A stretch of DNA of 64,000 nt from Sphingobium ummariense RL-3 (GCF_000447205.1 NZ_AUWY01000118.1:62001-126000), one strand, 5' to 3'; counted from the first letter of the stretch, positions 37,118 to 47,116 are shown. Numbers and translations are program-made. The notes: generated by a model from the sequence alone, not told the origin.

Positions 37118-38167
37118 ATGTTCATCACTAACGGCTGGTATTGCGCGGCCTTCGCAAGCGAGATGGGGGCACCGTTCGCGCGGAGGATCTTGGGCCAACC
37201 GGTCTTGCTGGTGAGAGACGCGAGCGGAGCGCCGCACGCGATGGGAGACCGCTGCCCCCATCGATTTGCGCCGCTGCACAAGGGCTCCGTGATCGACGAC
37301 CGGATCGAATGTCCGTATCACGGCTTGCAATTCGGCATGGACGGGCGCTGCGTTCATAATCCGCATGGCGATGGGCGAATTCCAGGCGCGGCGAAGGTTC
37401 CGGTTTATCCCGTGGTGGAGCGCGATGGGCTGATCTGGATATGGATGGGACATCCGGAAGCGGCCGATCCCTCCTCGCTCCCGGACCTGCACTTGATCGA
37501 CCGCAGCTCCCGGCCGATCGTGGGCGGCCACATCATGATGGACGTCGATTATCGGCTGGTGCTCGATAACCTGACGGATTTGAGCCACGCGGCCTATATC
37601 CATGCGGGAACGCTCTCGCCATCGCGCGCGAAGCGGGAGAGCACCAACGAAGCGACCAGTCATTCGGTGGCTGTTCACACCGTGATGCGCGGCGTACCGA
37701 CGCCGTCGAGTCAGGCGCTCTATTTCGATCAGCCTGTCGGCGACTATCATTCCGACATCGAATGGATCGCGCCGGGAATTGTGCGCCAGCAGCTCGCGAT
37801 GACGGCCTGTGGGGAGGATGCCGATGCTGGCGCCGTGACACGCAACGTCCACCTGATCACGCCAGCCACGGCCACGAGCACGCATTATTTCTGGATGCAT
37901 ACGCGCAATCGGTTGATGGATGATCGCTCGATCGACGAGCAGACCGTCGCCATCATCACCAACGCGTTCACCACCGAAGACGAGCCCATGATGGCGGCGT
38001 GCCAGGACTATATGGGCGGCAAGGCCTTCTTCTCTCTCAAGCCGCTGTATCTCGCGACGGACTTCGCCGGAACGCGCTGCCGGCGTATCGTCGAAGGGCT
38101 GATCGCGGCGGAGAACGGCGAAGGCGGGCATGCTGATGCGGACGCCATGACCGACGAAATAGCATGA
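37118..38167 (+). CDS. Rieske non-heme iron oxygenase, VanA-type O-demethylase/hydroxylase
   Basis: A 349-residue oxygenase component of VanA/ring-demethylase length, with the ATG at 37118 (GAGGAGGG upstream). The Rieske [2Fe-2S] ligands are Cys46-x-His48 and Cys65-x-x-His68. The mononuclear iron site is NLTDLSHAAYIH, with bridging Asp154 and His157/His162. Such enzymes demethylate methoxy-aromatics or hydroxylate rings using electrons from a VanB-type reductase. No reductase gene is in the window, so it must borrow one encoded elsewhere. It starts the operon leading to the GcdH-like dehydrogenase, thiolase and 2-oxoacid dehydrogenase. Confidence 0.9.
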   Translation: MFITNGWYCAAFASEMGAPFARRILGQPVLLVRDASGAPHAMGDRCPHRFAPLHKGSVIDDRIECPYHGLQFGMDGRCVHNPHGDGRIPGAAKVPVYPVVERDGLIWIWMGHPEAADPSSLPDLHLIDRSSRPIVGGHIMMDVDYRLVLDNLTDLSHAAYIHAGTLSPSRAKRESTNEATSHSVAVHTVMRGVPTPSSQALYFDQPVGDYHSDIEWIAPGIVRQQLAMTACGEDADAGAVTRNVHLITPATATSTHYFWMHTRNRLMDDRSIDEQTVAIITNAFTTEDEPMMAACQDYMGGKAFFSLKPLYLATDFAGTRCRRIVEGLIAAENGEGGHADADAMTDEIA

Positions 38168-38245
38168 TCGTCGCCTGACAATATTCGCAGGCGCGGCTCG
38201 GCAGGGAGGGGCTTCCCGCCAGGGCGTTCACTATAAAGAGAAAGG

Positions 38246-39427
38246 ATGCGGATGTCTGAGTTTGACTGCCAGGATTTCTTCGCGCTCGATGACCAACTGA
38301 CCGATGTCGAACGGATGATACGTGACACGGCGCGCGCCTATGCGTCGGAAAAACTCGCGCCGCGCGTTCTCGATGCCTTTGTTGCGGAGAAAACGGACCC
38401 CGCCATCTTCCGCGAAATGGGGGAGCTCGGGCTGCTGGGATCGACCCTGCCGGCCGAATATGGCGGGGTAGGGGCGAATTATGTCTCCTATGGCCTGATC
38501 GCTCGTGAGATCGAGCGGATCGACAGTGGCTACCGTTCGATGATGAGCGTGCAGTCCAGCCTCGTCATGCACCCGATCCACGCTTATGGCTCCGAAGCAC
38601 AGCGGCGGGAATATCTGCCTCGGCTGGCGTCGGGGGAATGGATCGGCTGCTTCGGCCTGACCGAACCCGATGCCGGTTCCGATCCCGGCGGCATGACCAC
38701 GCGAGCGGTGAAAATCGACGGCGGATATTTGCTCAATGGGGCCAAAACCTGGATTTCCAATGCGCCGATCGCCGACATTTTCGTCGTCTGGGCAAAGTCG
38801 GACGCCCATGGCGGGGCGATCAGAGGCTTCGTGCTGCGCAAGGGGATGAAGGGGCTGTCGGCGCCCAAGATAGAGGGCAAGCTGTCCTTGCGCGCATCGA
38901 TCACGGGGATGATCGTCCTGGATGACGTGGAGGTGGGCGAGGATGCGCTGCTGCCCAACGTCGAGGGGTTGAAGGGGCCATTCGGCTGTCTCAACCGGGC
39001 GCGTTACGGGATCGGATGGGGCGCGATGGGCGCGGCTGAATTCTGCTATGCCGCGGCGCGCCAATATGGCCTGGATCGGCATCAGTTCGGCAGGCCGCTG
39101 GCCGCCACGCAATTATACCAGAAGAAGCTCGCGGACATGGCGACCGAGATCACGCTTGGCCTTCAGGCCTGCCTACGCGTGGGCCGGCTGATGGACGAAA
39201 AACGCGCCGCGCCGCCGCTCATCTCCCTCCTCAAGCGGAACAATGTCGGCAAGGCGCTCGATATCGCGCGCATGAGCCGCGACATGCATGGCGGCAACGG
39301 CATCTCGGCGGAATATCAGGTCATGCGGCATGCGATGAACCTGGAAACCGTCAATACCTATGAGGGCGCGCATGACGTGCATGCGCTGATCCTTGGCCGG
39401 GCGATCACCGGCATCGCCGCCTTCTGA
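38246..39427 (+). CDS. glutaryl-CoA dehydrogenase-like acyl-CoA dehydrogenase
   Basis: A 393-residue protein with the GcdH signature set: [53 protein letters not shown], and [20 protein letters not shown] with [20 protein letters not shown] at the end. The Glu of TYEG is the expected catalytic base. GcdH oxidatively decarboxylates glutaryl-CoA to crotonyl-CoA, so a C5 dicarboxyl-CoA (or a branched analogue) may be an intermediate. An alternative start codon lies two codons downstream (MSEF). It is 78 bp after the Rieske gene, 36 bp before the thiolase. Confidence 0.92.
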   Translation: MRMSEFDCQDFFALDDQLTDVERMIRDTARAYASEKLAPRVLDAFVAEKTDPAIFREMGELGLLGSTLPAEYGGVGANYVSYGLIAREIERIDSGYRSMMSVQSSLVMHPIHAYGSEAQRREYLPRLASGEWIGCFGLTEPDAGSDPGGMTTRAVKIDGGYLLNGAKTWISNAPIADIFVVWAKSDAHGGAIRGFVLRKGMKGLSAPKIEGKLSLRASITGMIVLDDVEVGEDALLPNVEGLKGPFGCLNRARYGIGWGAMGAAEFCYAAARQYGLDRHQFGRPLAATQLYQKKLADMATEITLGLQACLRVGRLMDEKRAAPPLISLLKRNNVGKALDIARMSRDMHGGNGISAEYQVMRHAMNLETVNTYEGAHDVHALILGRAITGIAAF

Positions 39428-39463
39428 TCGACCGCTCGCCGACACGCACCTCTGGAGTCTTTT

Positions 39464-40660
39464 ATGCGGGAAGCCGTCATCATCTCTACCGCCCGTACCG
39501 GAATCGGCAGGGCCAATCGCGGATATTTCAACGCTACCGAAGCGCCTGTTCTCGGCGGCCACGTCATGCACGCCGCGATCGACCGCGCGGGCATTGATCC
39601 CCGGCAGATCGATGACATTTTTTTCGGAGCCGGCAACCAGTGGGGCACGCAGGGCGCCAATCTGGCGCGCATGAGCGTGTTTGCGGCAGGCCTGCCTATC
39701 GAAACGCCCGCTTTCACGCTTGATCGCAAATGCGGGTCGGGCCTGACCGCCATCGCGCTGGCGAGCCGCTCGATCATCGCCGGAGACATCGACGTCGCGC
39801 TGGCGGGGGGCATGGAATCGATCAGCCTGACGACGAAGCAGGCGGCTGCGCCCTACCACAACATGTCGGTCACCGATTTCAAGCCACATGCCTATATGAC
39901 GATGATCGAAACCGCTGAAATCGTCGCCGAACGCTATGGGATCAGTCGCGCTCAGCAGGACCAATTCGCTGCCATCAGCCAGCAGCGCGCCTTCGCCGGA
40001 CTGCGAAATGGCGCCTTCCGCGAGGAGATCGTTCCGATCACCGTCGACAAGGCGCTCTACGATGCGGACGGCAACCGGGCCGGAACGGAACAGGTCACCG
40101 TCACGCAGGACGAAGGGATCAGGGGCGATACCACAGCCGAGCGGCTGGCGGGGCTGCGTCCGGTTTTCAAGGACGGCATGGTGGTGAAGGAGGGCAAGCA
40201 TGTCACGGCCGGGAACGCCAGTCAGCTTTCCGACGGCGCATCCGCCCAGATCATCATGGAGCGAAGCGAGGCGCAAGCACAGGGCAAGGAGATTTTGGGC
40301 ATCTATCGCGGATTCCAGGCGGCCGGTTGCGAGCCCGACGAGATGGGCATCGGCCCGGTCTTCGCGATCCCAAAACTTCTGAAGCGCGCGGGCCTGCGGA
40401 TCGAGGACATAGGATTATGGGAAATCAACGAGGCCTTCGCCAGCCAGTGCCTCTATTGCAGGGACCATCTGGGCATCGATCCAGCCATTTATAACGTCAA
40501 TGGGGGCGCCATCGCCGTTGGCCATCCCTTCGGCATGACCGGTAGTCGGCTCGTTGGCCATGCGTTGATCGAAGGACGCAGGCGCGGCGTGCGCTATGTC
40601 GTCGTATCGATGTGCACGGCGGGCGGCATGGGCGCGGCCGGGCTGTTTGAAATCCCCTAA
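39464..40660 (+). CDS. acetyl-CoA C-acyltransferase (thiolase)
   Basis: A 398-residue thiolase. The acyl-accepting Cys90 sits in LDRKCGSGLTAIALASR. Then come LWEINEAFASQ, NVNGGAIAVGHPFGMTGSR with the active-site His, and MCTAGGMGAAGLFE with the second catalytic Cys. It cleaves a 3-oxoacyl-CoA with CoA, releasing acetyl-CoA, and completes the CoA branch served by the CoA-transferase, FadB/J-like protein and dehydrogenases of the island. The gene order Rieske-GcdH-thiolase-E1-E2 suggests one transcript, although a 90-bp gap with GGAG precedes the E1 gene. Confidence 0.94.
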   Translation: MREAVIISTARTGIGRANRGYFNATEAPVLGGHVMHAAIDRAGIDPRQIDDIFFGAGNQWGTQGANLARMSVFAAGLPIETPAFTLDRKCGSGLTAIALASRSIIAGDIDVALAGGMESISLTTKQAAAPYHNMSVTDFKPHAYMTMIETAEIVAERYGISRAQQDQFAAISQQRAFAGLRNGAFREEIVPITVDKALYDADGNRAGTEQVTVTQDEGIRGDTTAERLAGLRPVFKDGMVVKEGKHVTAGNASQLSDGASAQIIMERSEAQAQGKEILGIYRGFQAAGCEPDEMGIGPVFAIPKLLKRAGLRIEDIGLWEINEAFASQCLYCRDHLGIDPAIYNVNGGAIAVGHPFGMTGSRLVGHALIEGRRRGVRYVVVSMCTAGGMGAAGLFEIP

Positions 40661-40750
40661 AGTTGAGCCCCGCCACAATATGCCGCTGACGCTCGTCTCC
40701 GATGCCACGCGTTGCACTGTCACGCGCTCCTATCCCTGGAGAATATGATC

Positions 40751-43093
40751 ATGGCCACTTTAGTTCCAAGCCGCAAGGAAGAGCTTATCAACACCCTGGA
40801 AATGCTTGATAGCCGCCTGCTCTGGCTGTCATCGTGGATGATCCACAACGCGAACTATATTCGTGAGAAGCGGGACGGATTGAAGGTTGGCGGGCATCAG
40901 GCGAGTTGCGCATCGATGACCGCGATCATGTCGGCGCTGTACTTCCACGCCTTACGTCCGCAGGACAAGGTCGCGGTCAAGCCGCACGCAGGGCCGCTTC
41001 TGCACGCAGTCCACTATCTGCTTGGCAACCAGAGCCTTGATCGCATGCAGCGTTTTCGCGGGCTGGGTGGTGTGCAGAGCTATCCGAGCCGCACCAAGGA
41101 CGCGATCCCCGTCGATTTCTCCACCGGTTCGGTCGGTCTTGGCGTCGCGATCACCGCTTTCACCTCGCTAGTGCAGGACTATCTGATCGCGCATGGACAG
41201 GTGCGGGAGGAAGACGCCGGTCGCATGATCGCTCTCATGGGCGATGCCGAACTGGATGAGGGCAATATCTACGAATGCCTGATCGAAGGTTATAAGCACG
41301 ACCTGCGCAATTGCTGGTGGATCGTCGACTATAATCGCCAGTCGCTCGACGCGACGACGGCCGATCGCATGTTCCGCCGGTTCGACGATATATTCGAGAC
41401 CTGCGGTTGGCGGGTCGTGACGCTGAAATATGGCAAGCTCCAGCAGGAGGCGTTCAGTCGGCCCGGCGGGAAGTCGCTGGAAGAATGGATCGACGGCTGT
41501 CCCAACGCGGAGTTCGCCGCGCTCACCTATCAGGGCGGCGCCGCCTGGCGGGAACGGTTGCTGAACGACATCGGTAGCAAGCCGCATGTCAGGACGTTGC
41601 TGGACAGCTTCAAGGATGATGCGCTCGCGCGGCTGATGACGAATCTGGGCGGCCACTGCGTCGAAACGCTGGTGGAGGCCTTCGACGGCGCCAATGACGA
41701 CAAGCCGACGCTTTTCATCGCCTATACGGTGAAGGGCCATGGCCTGCCCCTGGCGGGTCACAAGGACAATCATTCGGGCATGATGAACCCGCCTCAGATG
41801 GAGCAGTTTCGCGCCAGCCTGGGCATCAGGAAAGGGGAGGAATGGGAGCCTTGGGGCGGGCTCGGCGACAATGTCGCGACGCAACTCCAGGCTTTTGTAG
41901 ATTCGAGCCCGCTGGCTCGGAAGAATACCGAACCCGTCGCACCCCCCGTGCCAGTTCCCGCGCGCCTGCCGGTTCCGGAGGGCGGCGAGCAATCCACGCA
42001 GGGGGCGTTCGGGCGCATTCTTCTTGACCTCGCCAAATCCCGGGAAGAGCTTGCCGACCGCATCGTCACGACGGCGCCGGACGTCACGCAGACCACCAAT
42101 CTCGGGGCGTTCGTCAACCAACGCGGGCTGTTTCGCCGTCAGGAACTCGCCGACGTCTTCCACAAGGCGAAGATACCCTCGGCCCAGAAATGGGCGCAGC
42201 ACGCTGCGGGCCAGCATGTCGAGCTGGGCATCGCAGAAAACAACTTCTTCCTGATGCTAACGTCGCTGGGCCTTGCCGCGCCGCATTTCGGCACGCGGCT
42301 GCTGCCGGTCGGGACGGTCTATGATCCCTTCATCGCCCGCGGCCTGGATGCGCTCAACTATGGTTGTTACTCGGACTCGCGCTTTCTGCTTATCGGCACG
42401 CCGTCGGGTCTGACCCTTGCCGCCGAGGGTGGCGCGCACCAATCGATCAACACGCCGCTGATCGGCATGGGCCAGCCCAACCTCACCTATTTCGAGCCGG
42501 CCTATGCCGATGAACTGGCGTTGATGATGCGCTGGGCGTTCGACTATATGCAGCGTCCCGAGGGCAGCTCGGTCTATCTGCGCCTGACCACCAGATCGAT
42601 ACCACAACTGGATCGCGACGACCGCGACTGGGAGGCCGATGCGCTCAGGGGCGGCTACTGGCTGTGCAAGCCGGCGCCCGGATCGGACGTCGCGATCGCC
42701 TTTACCGGCGTGGTCGCCCCAGAAGCCCTGGCGGCCTGGGAGCAGCTGGCCGAGGATATCCCCGGGATCGGCCTTCTCAACGTCACCTCGCCCGATTTAC
42801 TGCATCGCGGATGGTCGGCGAGACGGGCGGCGCGCTGGTCGGGCGGGCAAAGCGAACCTTCTCATGCGGAAAAGCTGCTTTCCGTGCTGACGCCCGGCGC
42901 GGGACTCGTGACCGTCCTCGACGGCGCGCCGGGTGCCTTATCCTGGCTCGGCGGGGTGACGGGCATGCGGGTCAGTCCGCTGGGCGTGGATCGCTTCGGC
43001 CAGACGGGCGACCAGCCCGATCTCTATCGTACCTACCGGCTGGATGCCGACGCCATCGTCGAGGCCGCCGCCGAACTTTTCCTGGGGGACTGA
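40751..43093 (+). CDS. AceE-like homodimeric 2-oxoacid dehydrogenase E1 component
   Basis: A 780-residue protein (ATG at 40751, GGAG 9 bp upstream; ATG at 40745 is too close). It belongs to the homodimeric E1 type and is unlike pdhA/pdhB in this window. HNANYIREKRDGLKVGGHQA and MGDAELDEGNIYECL (thiamine diphosphate site) with VDYNRQSLD lie in the first half. FIAYTVKGHGLPLAGHKDNH and the C-terminal transketolase domains follow. It is about 100 residues shorter than E. coli AceE. Relatives such as MdeB act on 2-oxobutyrate in catabolic operons. It sits directly before a lipoyl E2 gene, so it likely oxidises a 2-oxo acid from this pathway to acyl-CoA. Confidence 0.85.
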   Translation: MATLVPSRKEELINTLEMLDSRLLWLSSWMIHNANYIREKRDGLKVGGHQASCASMTAIMSALYFHALRPQDKVAVKPHAGPLLHAVHYLLGNQSLDRMQRFRGLGGVQSYPSRTKDAIPVDFSTGSVGLGVAITAFTSLVQDYLIAHGQVREEDAGRMIALMGDAELDEGNIYECLIEGYKHDLRNCWWIVDYNRQSLDATTADRMFRRFDDIFETCGWRVVTLKYGKLQQEAFSRPGGKSLEEWIDGCPNAEFAALTYQGGAAWRERLLNDIGSKPHVRTLLDSFKDDALARLMTNLGGHCVETLVEAFDGANDDKPTLFIAYTVKGHGLPLAGHKDNHSGMMNPPQMEQFRASLGIRKGEEWEPWGGLGDNVATQLQAFVDSSPLARKNTEPVAPPVPVPARLPVPEGGEQSTQGAFGRILLDLAKSREELADRIVTTAPDVTQTTNLGAFVNQRGLFRRQELADVFHKAKIPSAQKWAQHAAGQHVELGIAENNFFLMLTSLGLAAPHFGTRLLPVGTVYDPFIARGLDALNYGCYSDSRFLLIGTPSGLTLAAEGGAHQSINTPLIGMGQPNLTYFEPAYADELALMMRWAFDYMQRPEGSSVYLRLTTRSIPQLDRDDRDWEADALRGGYWLCKPAPGSDVAIAFTGVVAPEALAAWEQLAEDIPGIGLLNVTSPDLLHRGWSARRAARWSGGQSEPSHAEKLLSVLTPGAGLVTVLDGAPGALSWLGGVTGMRVSPLGVDRFGQTGDQPDLYRTYRLDADAIVEAAAELFLGD

Positions 43094-43096
43094 CCA

Positions 43097-44374
43097 ATGG
43101 CCATCGAACTCAAGATGCCGGCCCTTTCGCCGACCATGGAAAAGGGCACGCTGGCCAAATGGCTGGTAGCCGAGGGCGACATGGTCAAAGCCGGCGATCT
43201 CATCGCGGAGATCGAGACCGACAAGGCGACCATGGAGGTTGAAGCCACCGATGATGGCCGTGTCGCCGGGCTTGTCGTCGCCGAGGGGACGGATGATGTC
43301 GCCGTGGGCACGGTGATCGCCCTGCTGGCTGGGGAAGACGAAGCCGCGCCGGATCCTGCGGCGGCCGGCATGATCGCCGGCCCCGCTATGGCGCCGATGC
43401 CTGCCGCCGCGTGGTGGCCCGAGCCGGTTCAACCCGAAGTCGCGCCGGCGGTTTCCGACCCGCTCACACGCCTCCCTCCATCAGAACGGCTCAACGCGAG
43501 TCCGCTAGCCCAGCGCATCGCCGAAGCGAGGGGCATCCGCCTGGACGCTATTGTCGGTACTGGGGCGAATGGCCGCGTCACCCGATCCGACCTTGGCGTT
43601 GTGCCGCTCACTGCGTCGTATCCCGCCACGCCTGCTGCGGATACAGCGCCAGCCGACGCCGTCATCGCGCCGCCGCCGGCGGGGGTGCCAGTGGAGACGG
43701 TCAAACTCAGCGCGATGCGCAGGACGATCGCGCGGCGACTGACCGAATCCAAGCAGACCATCCCGCATTTCTATTTGACCGCGCGTTGCAACATCGATGC
43801 TCTGCTGGCCTTGCGAGTCAAGCTGAATGCTGCTCTCGCCGAACGCGGCATCAAGATCAGCGTCAACGACATGGTGTTGAAGGCGATGGCGCTGGCCATC
43901 GTCGAGGTGCCCGACGCCAATGTGCAGTTCGGCGGAGAAGCGCTGCACCGCTTTGGCCGCGCGGACATCGCGGTGGCCGTGGCGATCGAGGGAGGGCTTG
44001 TCACGCCGGTCATACGCGATGCGGGGGCGCTGTCGCTGTCGGCGATCTCCCAGGCGAGCAAGGTGCTCGCGGCCAAGGCGCGTGACGGCAAGCTGGCGCA
44101 CGAGGAATTTCAGGGCGGCACTGCCTCTCTCTCCAACCTCGGCATGTTCGGCATCGACGAAATGGTGCCGGTGATCAATCCGCCGCAGGCTCTCATCCTC
44201 GGCATCGGCGCCGGGGTCGAGCAGCCGTGGAAGGTCGATGGCCAGCTCGGCCTGGCCACCGTCGTGACGGCAACAGCCAGCTTCGACCATCGCGCGATTG
44301 ACGGCGCGGTCGCGGCCGCTTTTATGGCCGCCTTTCGCCGCTATGTCGAAGCGCCGCTTCTCATGGTTAGCTGA
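43097..44374 (+). CDS. dihydrolipoyl acyltransferase (E2) of a 2-oxoacid dehydrogenase complex
   Basis: A 425-residue E2. Residues 1-78 form a lipoyl domain with the lysine in [11 protein letters not shown], closely matching the domain fused to pdhB. A linker leads to the peripheral-subunit-binding domain ([20 protein letters not shown] then [12 protein letters not shown]), then the catalytic domain with its C-terminal FDHRAIDGA (His and Asp of HxxxD). It transfers the acyl group to CoA. It begins 3 bp after the E1 stop. An E3 is not encoded nearby and is presumably shared. The complex may use pyruvate or a short 2-oxo acid. Confidence 0.93.
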   Translation: MAIELKMPALSPTMEKGTLAKWLVAEGDMVKAGDLIAEIETDKATMEVEATDDGRVAGLVVAEGTDDVAVGTVIALLAGEDEAAPDPAAAGMIAGPAMAPMPAAAWWPEPVQPEVAPAVSDPLTRLPPSERLNASPLAQRIAEARGIRLDAIVGTGANGRVTRSDLGVVPLTASYPATPAADTAPADAVIAPPPAGVPVETVKLSAMRRTIARRLTESKQTIPHFYLTARCNIDALLALRVKLNAALAERGIKISVNDMVLKAMALAIVEVPDANVQFGGEALHRFGRADIAVAVAIEGGLVTPVIRDAGALSLSAISQASKVLAAKARDGKLAHEEFQGGTASLSNLGMFGIDEMVPVINPPQALILGIGAGVEQPWKVDGQLGLATVVTATASFDHRAIDGAVAAAFMAAFRRYVEAPLLMVS

Positions 44375-44404
44375 CGTCACGTCATTCCTTCTCGGATTGT
44401 CGAG

Positions 44405-44680
44405 TCAGGCGGCGATTTCGTCCCTGATGCTGTTGGTAAGCCTGCCCATGCGATCGATCCCCACCTCGACCGTGTCGCCCAGCTTTATTCAAATTGGCGG
44501 CTCGCGGAACAGGCCGACGCCGCCCGTGGTGGCCGTGGCGACGACATCGCCTGGCTGAAGGGGTATGATGGTCGAAAGATACGTGGACCCAATGGTGCCC
44601 AGGATGAATTCCATCTCGCCGCAGCCGCCCAAAACCTGCGCAAGCTCGCCAAGATCAGCCTGGCCAGGCAGCCGGCCATG
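44405..44680 (-). pseudogene. decayed FAH-family hydrolase, C-terminal part
   Basis: On the minus strand the closing block of FAH proteins is readable: IIPLQPGDVVATATTGGVGL, then FREPPI, an in-frame TGA (44489-44491), then IKLGDTVEVGIDRMGRLTNS and IRDEIAA before a true stop at 44405. The intact protein at 31276 has the same order (QPGDVVATGT...PPLWMKPGDRVEVEIDRLG). The in-frame stop and the loss of the metal-binding half upstream make it non-functional. It faces the E2 gene tail to tail. The remaining interval to 45007 holds no gene I can support. Confidence 0.75.
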
Positions 44681-45007
44681 ACCTGACGTCGGGCATCCGC
44701 GCGCGTCCGTTTCAATCAGGACCCTCCGCATCAACCAAAAGGCGACTTTTTCAACGGCATCATGACAAAACCGGCCATTCGACGCACTCCTCACGAACGG
44801 CAGGAAAGTCCCACGACGCGGCATACGCTGCCGGCAACCATCGACCCATTCCGGTCATTAAGAGCTCGAATTTCGCTCCTCGGATGCGGCCGGCTAACAG
44901 CTGCCCCTGGGGGTGGGCCCGTTCGGATTTAATGACCCTTGCGCCGACGATTATGCCTCTCTATTGCAAATAGATCGCATTAGCGAATCTGTTGATAGGG
45001 GGCTGAT

Positions 45008-47113
45008 TTGTCTTTCATTCGCGTGGCGCTGCTCGCGTCCGCTTCTCTCTGCACCACCATGGCATATGCTGAGCAGATACCTGTTCCCTCCACGGAAGTT
45101 GTTGAGGGGGGCCAGATCATCGTTACCGGCCGCGCCCAACGCCTGTACCGCACCGAAACCACGACGGTAGGCAAGAGCGCGCAAGACCCGCTCGATATTC
45201 CGCAGGCATTGCAGGTGATCAACAAGGACCTGTTCGCCGATCAGGGCGCGCGCGATGCGACAGATATTTATCGCAACATCTCGGGCGTCAGCTTCTTCAG
45301 CTATGCCGGCGTCACCTTCCGCGGCTTCCGGCAGGATCAGTCCTTCTACGACGGCATGCGGGGCAACCCTTTCATCGGCTTTTCGGTGCCCCAGCTCTTC
45401 AACATTGAGCGCGTCGAGGTGCTGAAAGGTCCGGCGGGCCTCTTCTTCGGGCCGGGCTCACCCGGCGGCATCATAAACTATGTGTCGAAGGTGCCGGATA
45501 CCAAGACAGCAATGCGGCTTGTGGCGACCGGCGGCAATTACGACCGGCGCGGCATATCGGCCGAAGCGACCGGCCCAATCGACAGCGACGGCATCGTCAC
45601 CTATCGCCTTGGCGGCTTCTATGAAGCCATGAACCCGTATCGCCTGAACACGAAAAATGTGTCGCTGATCGGCGATGGCGGCGTTGCGATCCGGACGAAC
45701 GAAGGCGGCAAGCTGACGCTGCAGGCGACGGTCTACCACAATGACCTGCAAGCGAACCGGCTGCGCGGCGTACTGACCGACAATGCTGGCAACTTTCTGA
45801 CCGACATTCGCTGGAACGCCAATGAACCCACCGACTTCCTGCATCTGAAGTCGCAGGCCTATCAAGCGCGCTACGCCACGGCGATCGGCGATGCCGTCAC
45901 GTTCGACGCTGGCGTGCGCTATTTCAAGGCGACCGAGACACAGCAATATCACGAACCGCGCGGCTTCGTGGCGGGAAGCACCGATCTGGTCGCGCGCGAG
46001 TTTCGCGACCAGATCCGCGATGTGGATGGGCTTTCCTTCTCCGCCAATCTCACCGCACGCCTGGACCTGCTCGGTATGGAGCATAAGGTCCAGGCTGGCG
46101 CGGACTGGTACGACGAAACCAGCGTGCTCAATAGCCGCATCCTGCGCGCGGGTGTGACGCCGCTCAGTCTCAGCAACCCGGTCTATACCAATAGCGCGCG
46201 CGATGCGGCTCGGGCGGCGCTGCTGCCCTTCACCGTCACCGATACCCGCACCAAGCGCAAAGGCGCCTATCTGCAGGACCAGATCAGCCTGACCGAGAGG
46301 GTCATACTTGTGGGTGGCGTTCGGTATGACAAGTTCGAGGACGGCGTGGTCGGCAACCGGTTTTATACCGATGATGACGTCACCTTCCGCACGGGCGCCA
46401 TCTTCAAGCCGCGTAAGGACGTTTCGGTCTATGTGAGCTGGTCGCAGAGTTTCGAGCCACAGAGCGCGTCGAGCCAGACGGTCGACGCGGGAGGCCCCTT
46501 CGCCCCGGTAACGGGCGATCAGTTCGAGGGCGGGGTCAAGACGGACCTGTTCGACGGCCGCCTTCAGGCCAATTTCGCCGCCTACCGGATCGTGCGCAAA
46601 AACATTCTGCAAGCAGACCCGACCCTGCCTCCGGTCAACGGCCAGGATCAGTTGCGTCCGATCGGCGAGGTCACGAGCAAGGGGTTCGAGGTCGACCTAT
46701 CGACCGACATCACGGCCAATTGGGTCGCGCTGGTTAACTATGGCTATAACGATACGAAGATAACCGGAACGATTGCGGGGCAGGCGATCACCAATGCCGT
46801 AGGGGATCGCTTCGCCAATGCGCCCAAGCACAAGCTCGGCTTCTGGACCCGCTATCAGGTGCCTGCGATCGACGCGGCCTTCGCCGTCGGCGGGGAATAT
46901 GTGTCGCGACGCGTCAGCCTGTCCGGGCAGGGCGTGAAGCCCTACACGATCTTCGATGCGTCCATAACCAAGGGGCTGGGCTTTGCCGAACTGATGCTGC
47001 GCGTCGACAACATCTTCGACAAGGTCTACGCGGCCTCCGGCTTTTCCGCGCAAAGCGGGCATTTCCCTGGGGAGCCTCGCACCTTCCTCGCCGAACTACG
47101 CTTCAGCTTCTGA
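45008..47113 (+). CDS. TonB-dependent siderophore receptor
   Basis: A 701-residue protein starting at TTG 45008, preceded by TAGGGGGC. A signal peptide ends SLCTTMAYA. The TonB box region (GGQIIVTGRAQRLYR) follows, then a plug typical of ferric-siderophore receptors: LDIPQALQVINKDLFADQGA, FRGFRQDQ, IERVEVLKGPAGLFFGPGSP. The barrel ends FLAELRFSF with a C-terminal Phe. The adjacent PepSY-type membrane protein (3 bp after the stop) is the usual partner for intracellular or periplasmic siderophore handling. No palindrome of the upstream regulon is present, so it is probably iron-controlled and not part of the catabolic island. Confidence 0.92.
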   Translation: MSFIRVALLASASLCTTMAYAEQIPVPSTEVVEGGQIIVTGRAQRLYRTETTTVGKSAQDPLDIPQALQVINKDLFADQGARDATDIYRNISGVSFFSYAGVTFRGFRQDQSFYDGMRGNPFIGFSVPQLFNIERVEVLKGPAGLFFGPGSPGGIINYVSKVPDTKTAMRLVATGGNYDRRGISAEATGPIDSDGIVTYRLGGFYEAMNPYRLNTKNVSLIGDGGVAIRTNEGGKLTLQATVYHNDLQANRLRGVLTDNAGNFLTDIRWNANEPTDFLHLKSQAYQARYATAIGDAVTFDAGVRYFKATETQQYHEPRGFVAGSTDLVAREFRDQIRDVDGLSFSANLTARLDLLGMEHKVQAGADWYDETSVLNSRILRAGVTPLSLSNPVYTNSARDAARAALLPFTVTDTRTKRKGAYLQDQISLTERVILVGGVRYDKFEDGVVGNRFYTDDDVTFRTGAIFKPRKDVSVYVSWSQSFEPQSASSQTVDAGGPFAPVTGDQFEGGVKTDLFDGRLQANFAAYRIVRKNILQADPTLPPVNGQDQLRPIGEVTSKGFEVDLSTDITANWVALVNYGYNDTKITGTIAGQAITNAVGDRFANAPKHKLGFWTRYQVPAIDAAFAVGGEYVSRRVSLSGQGVKPYTIFDASITKGLGFAELMLRVDNIFDKVYAASGFSAQSGHFPGEPRTFLAELRFSF

Positions 47114-47116
47114 TCC

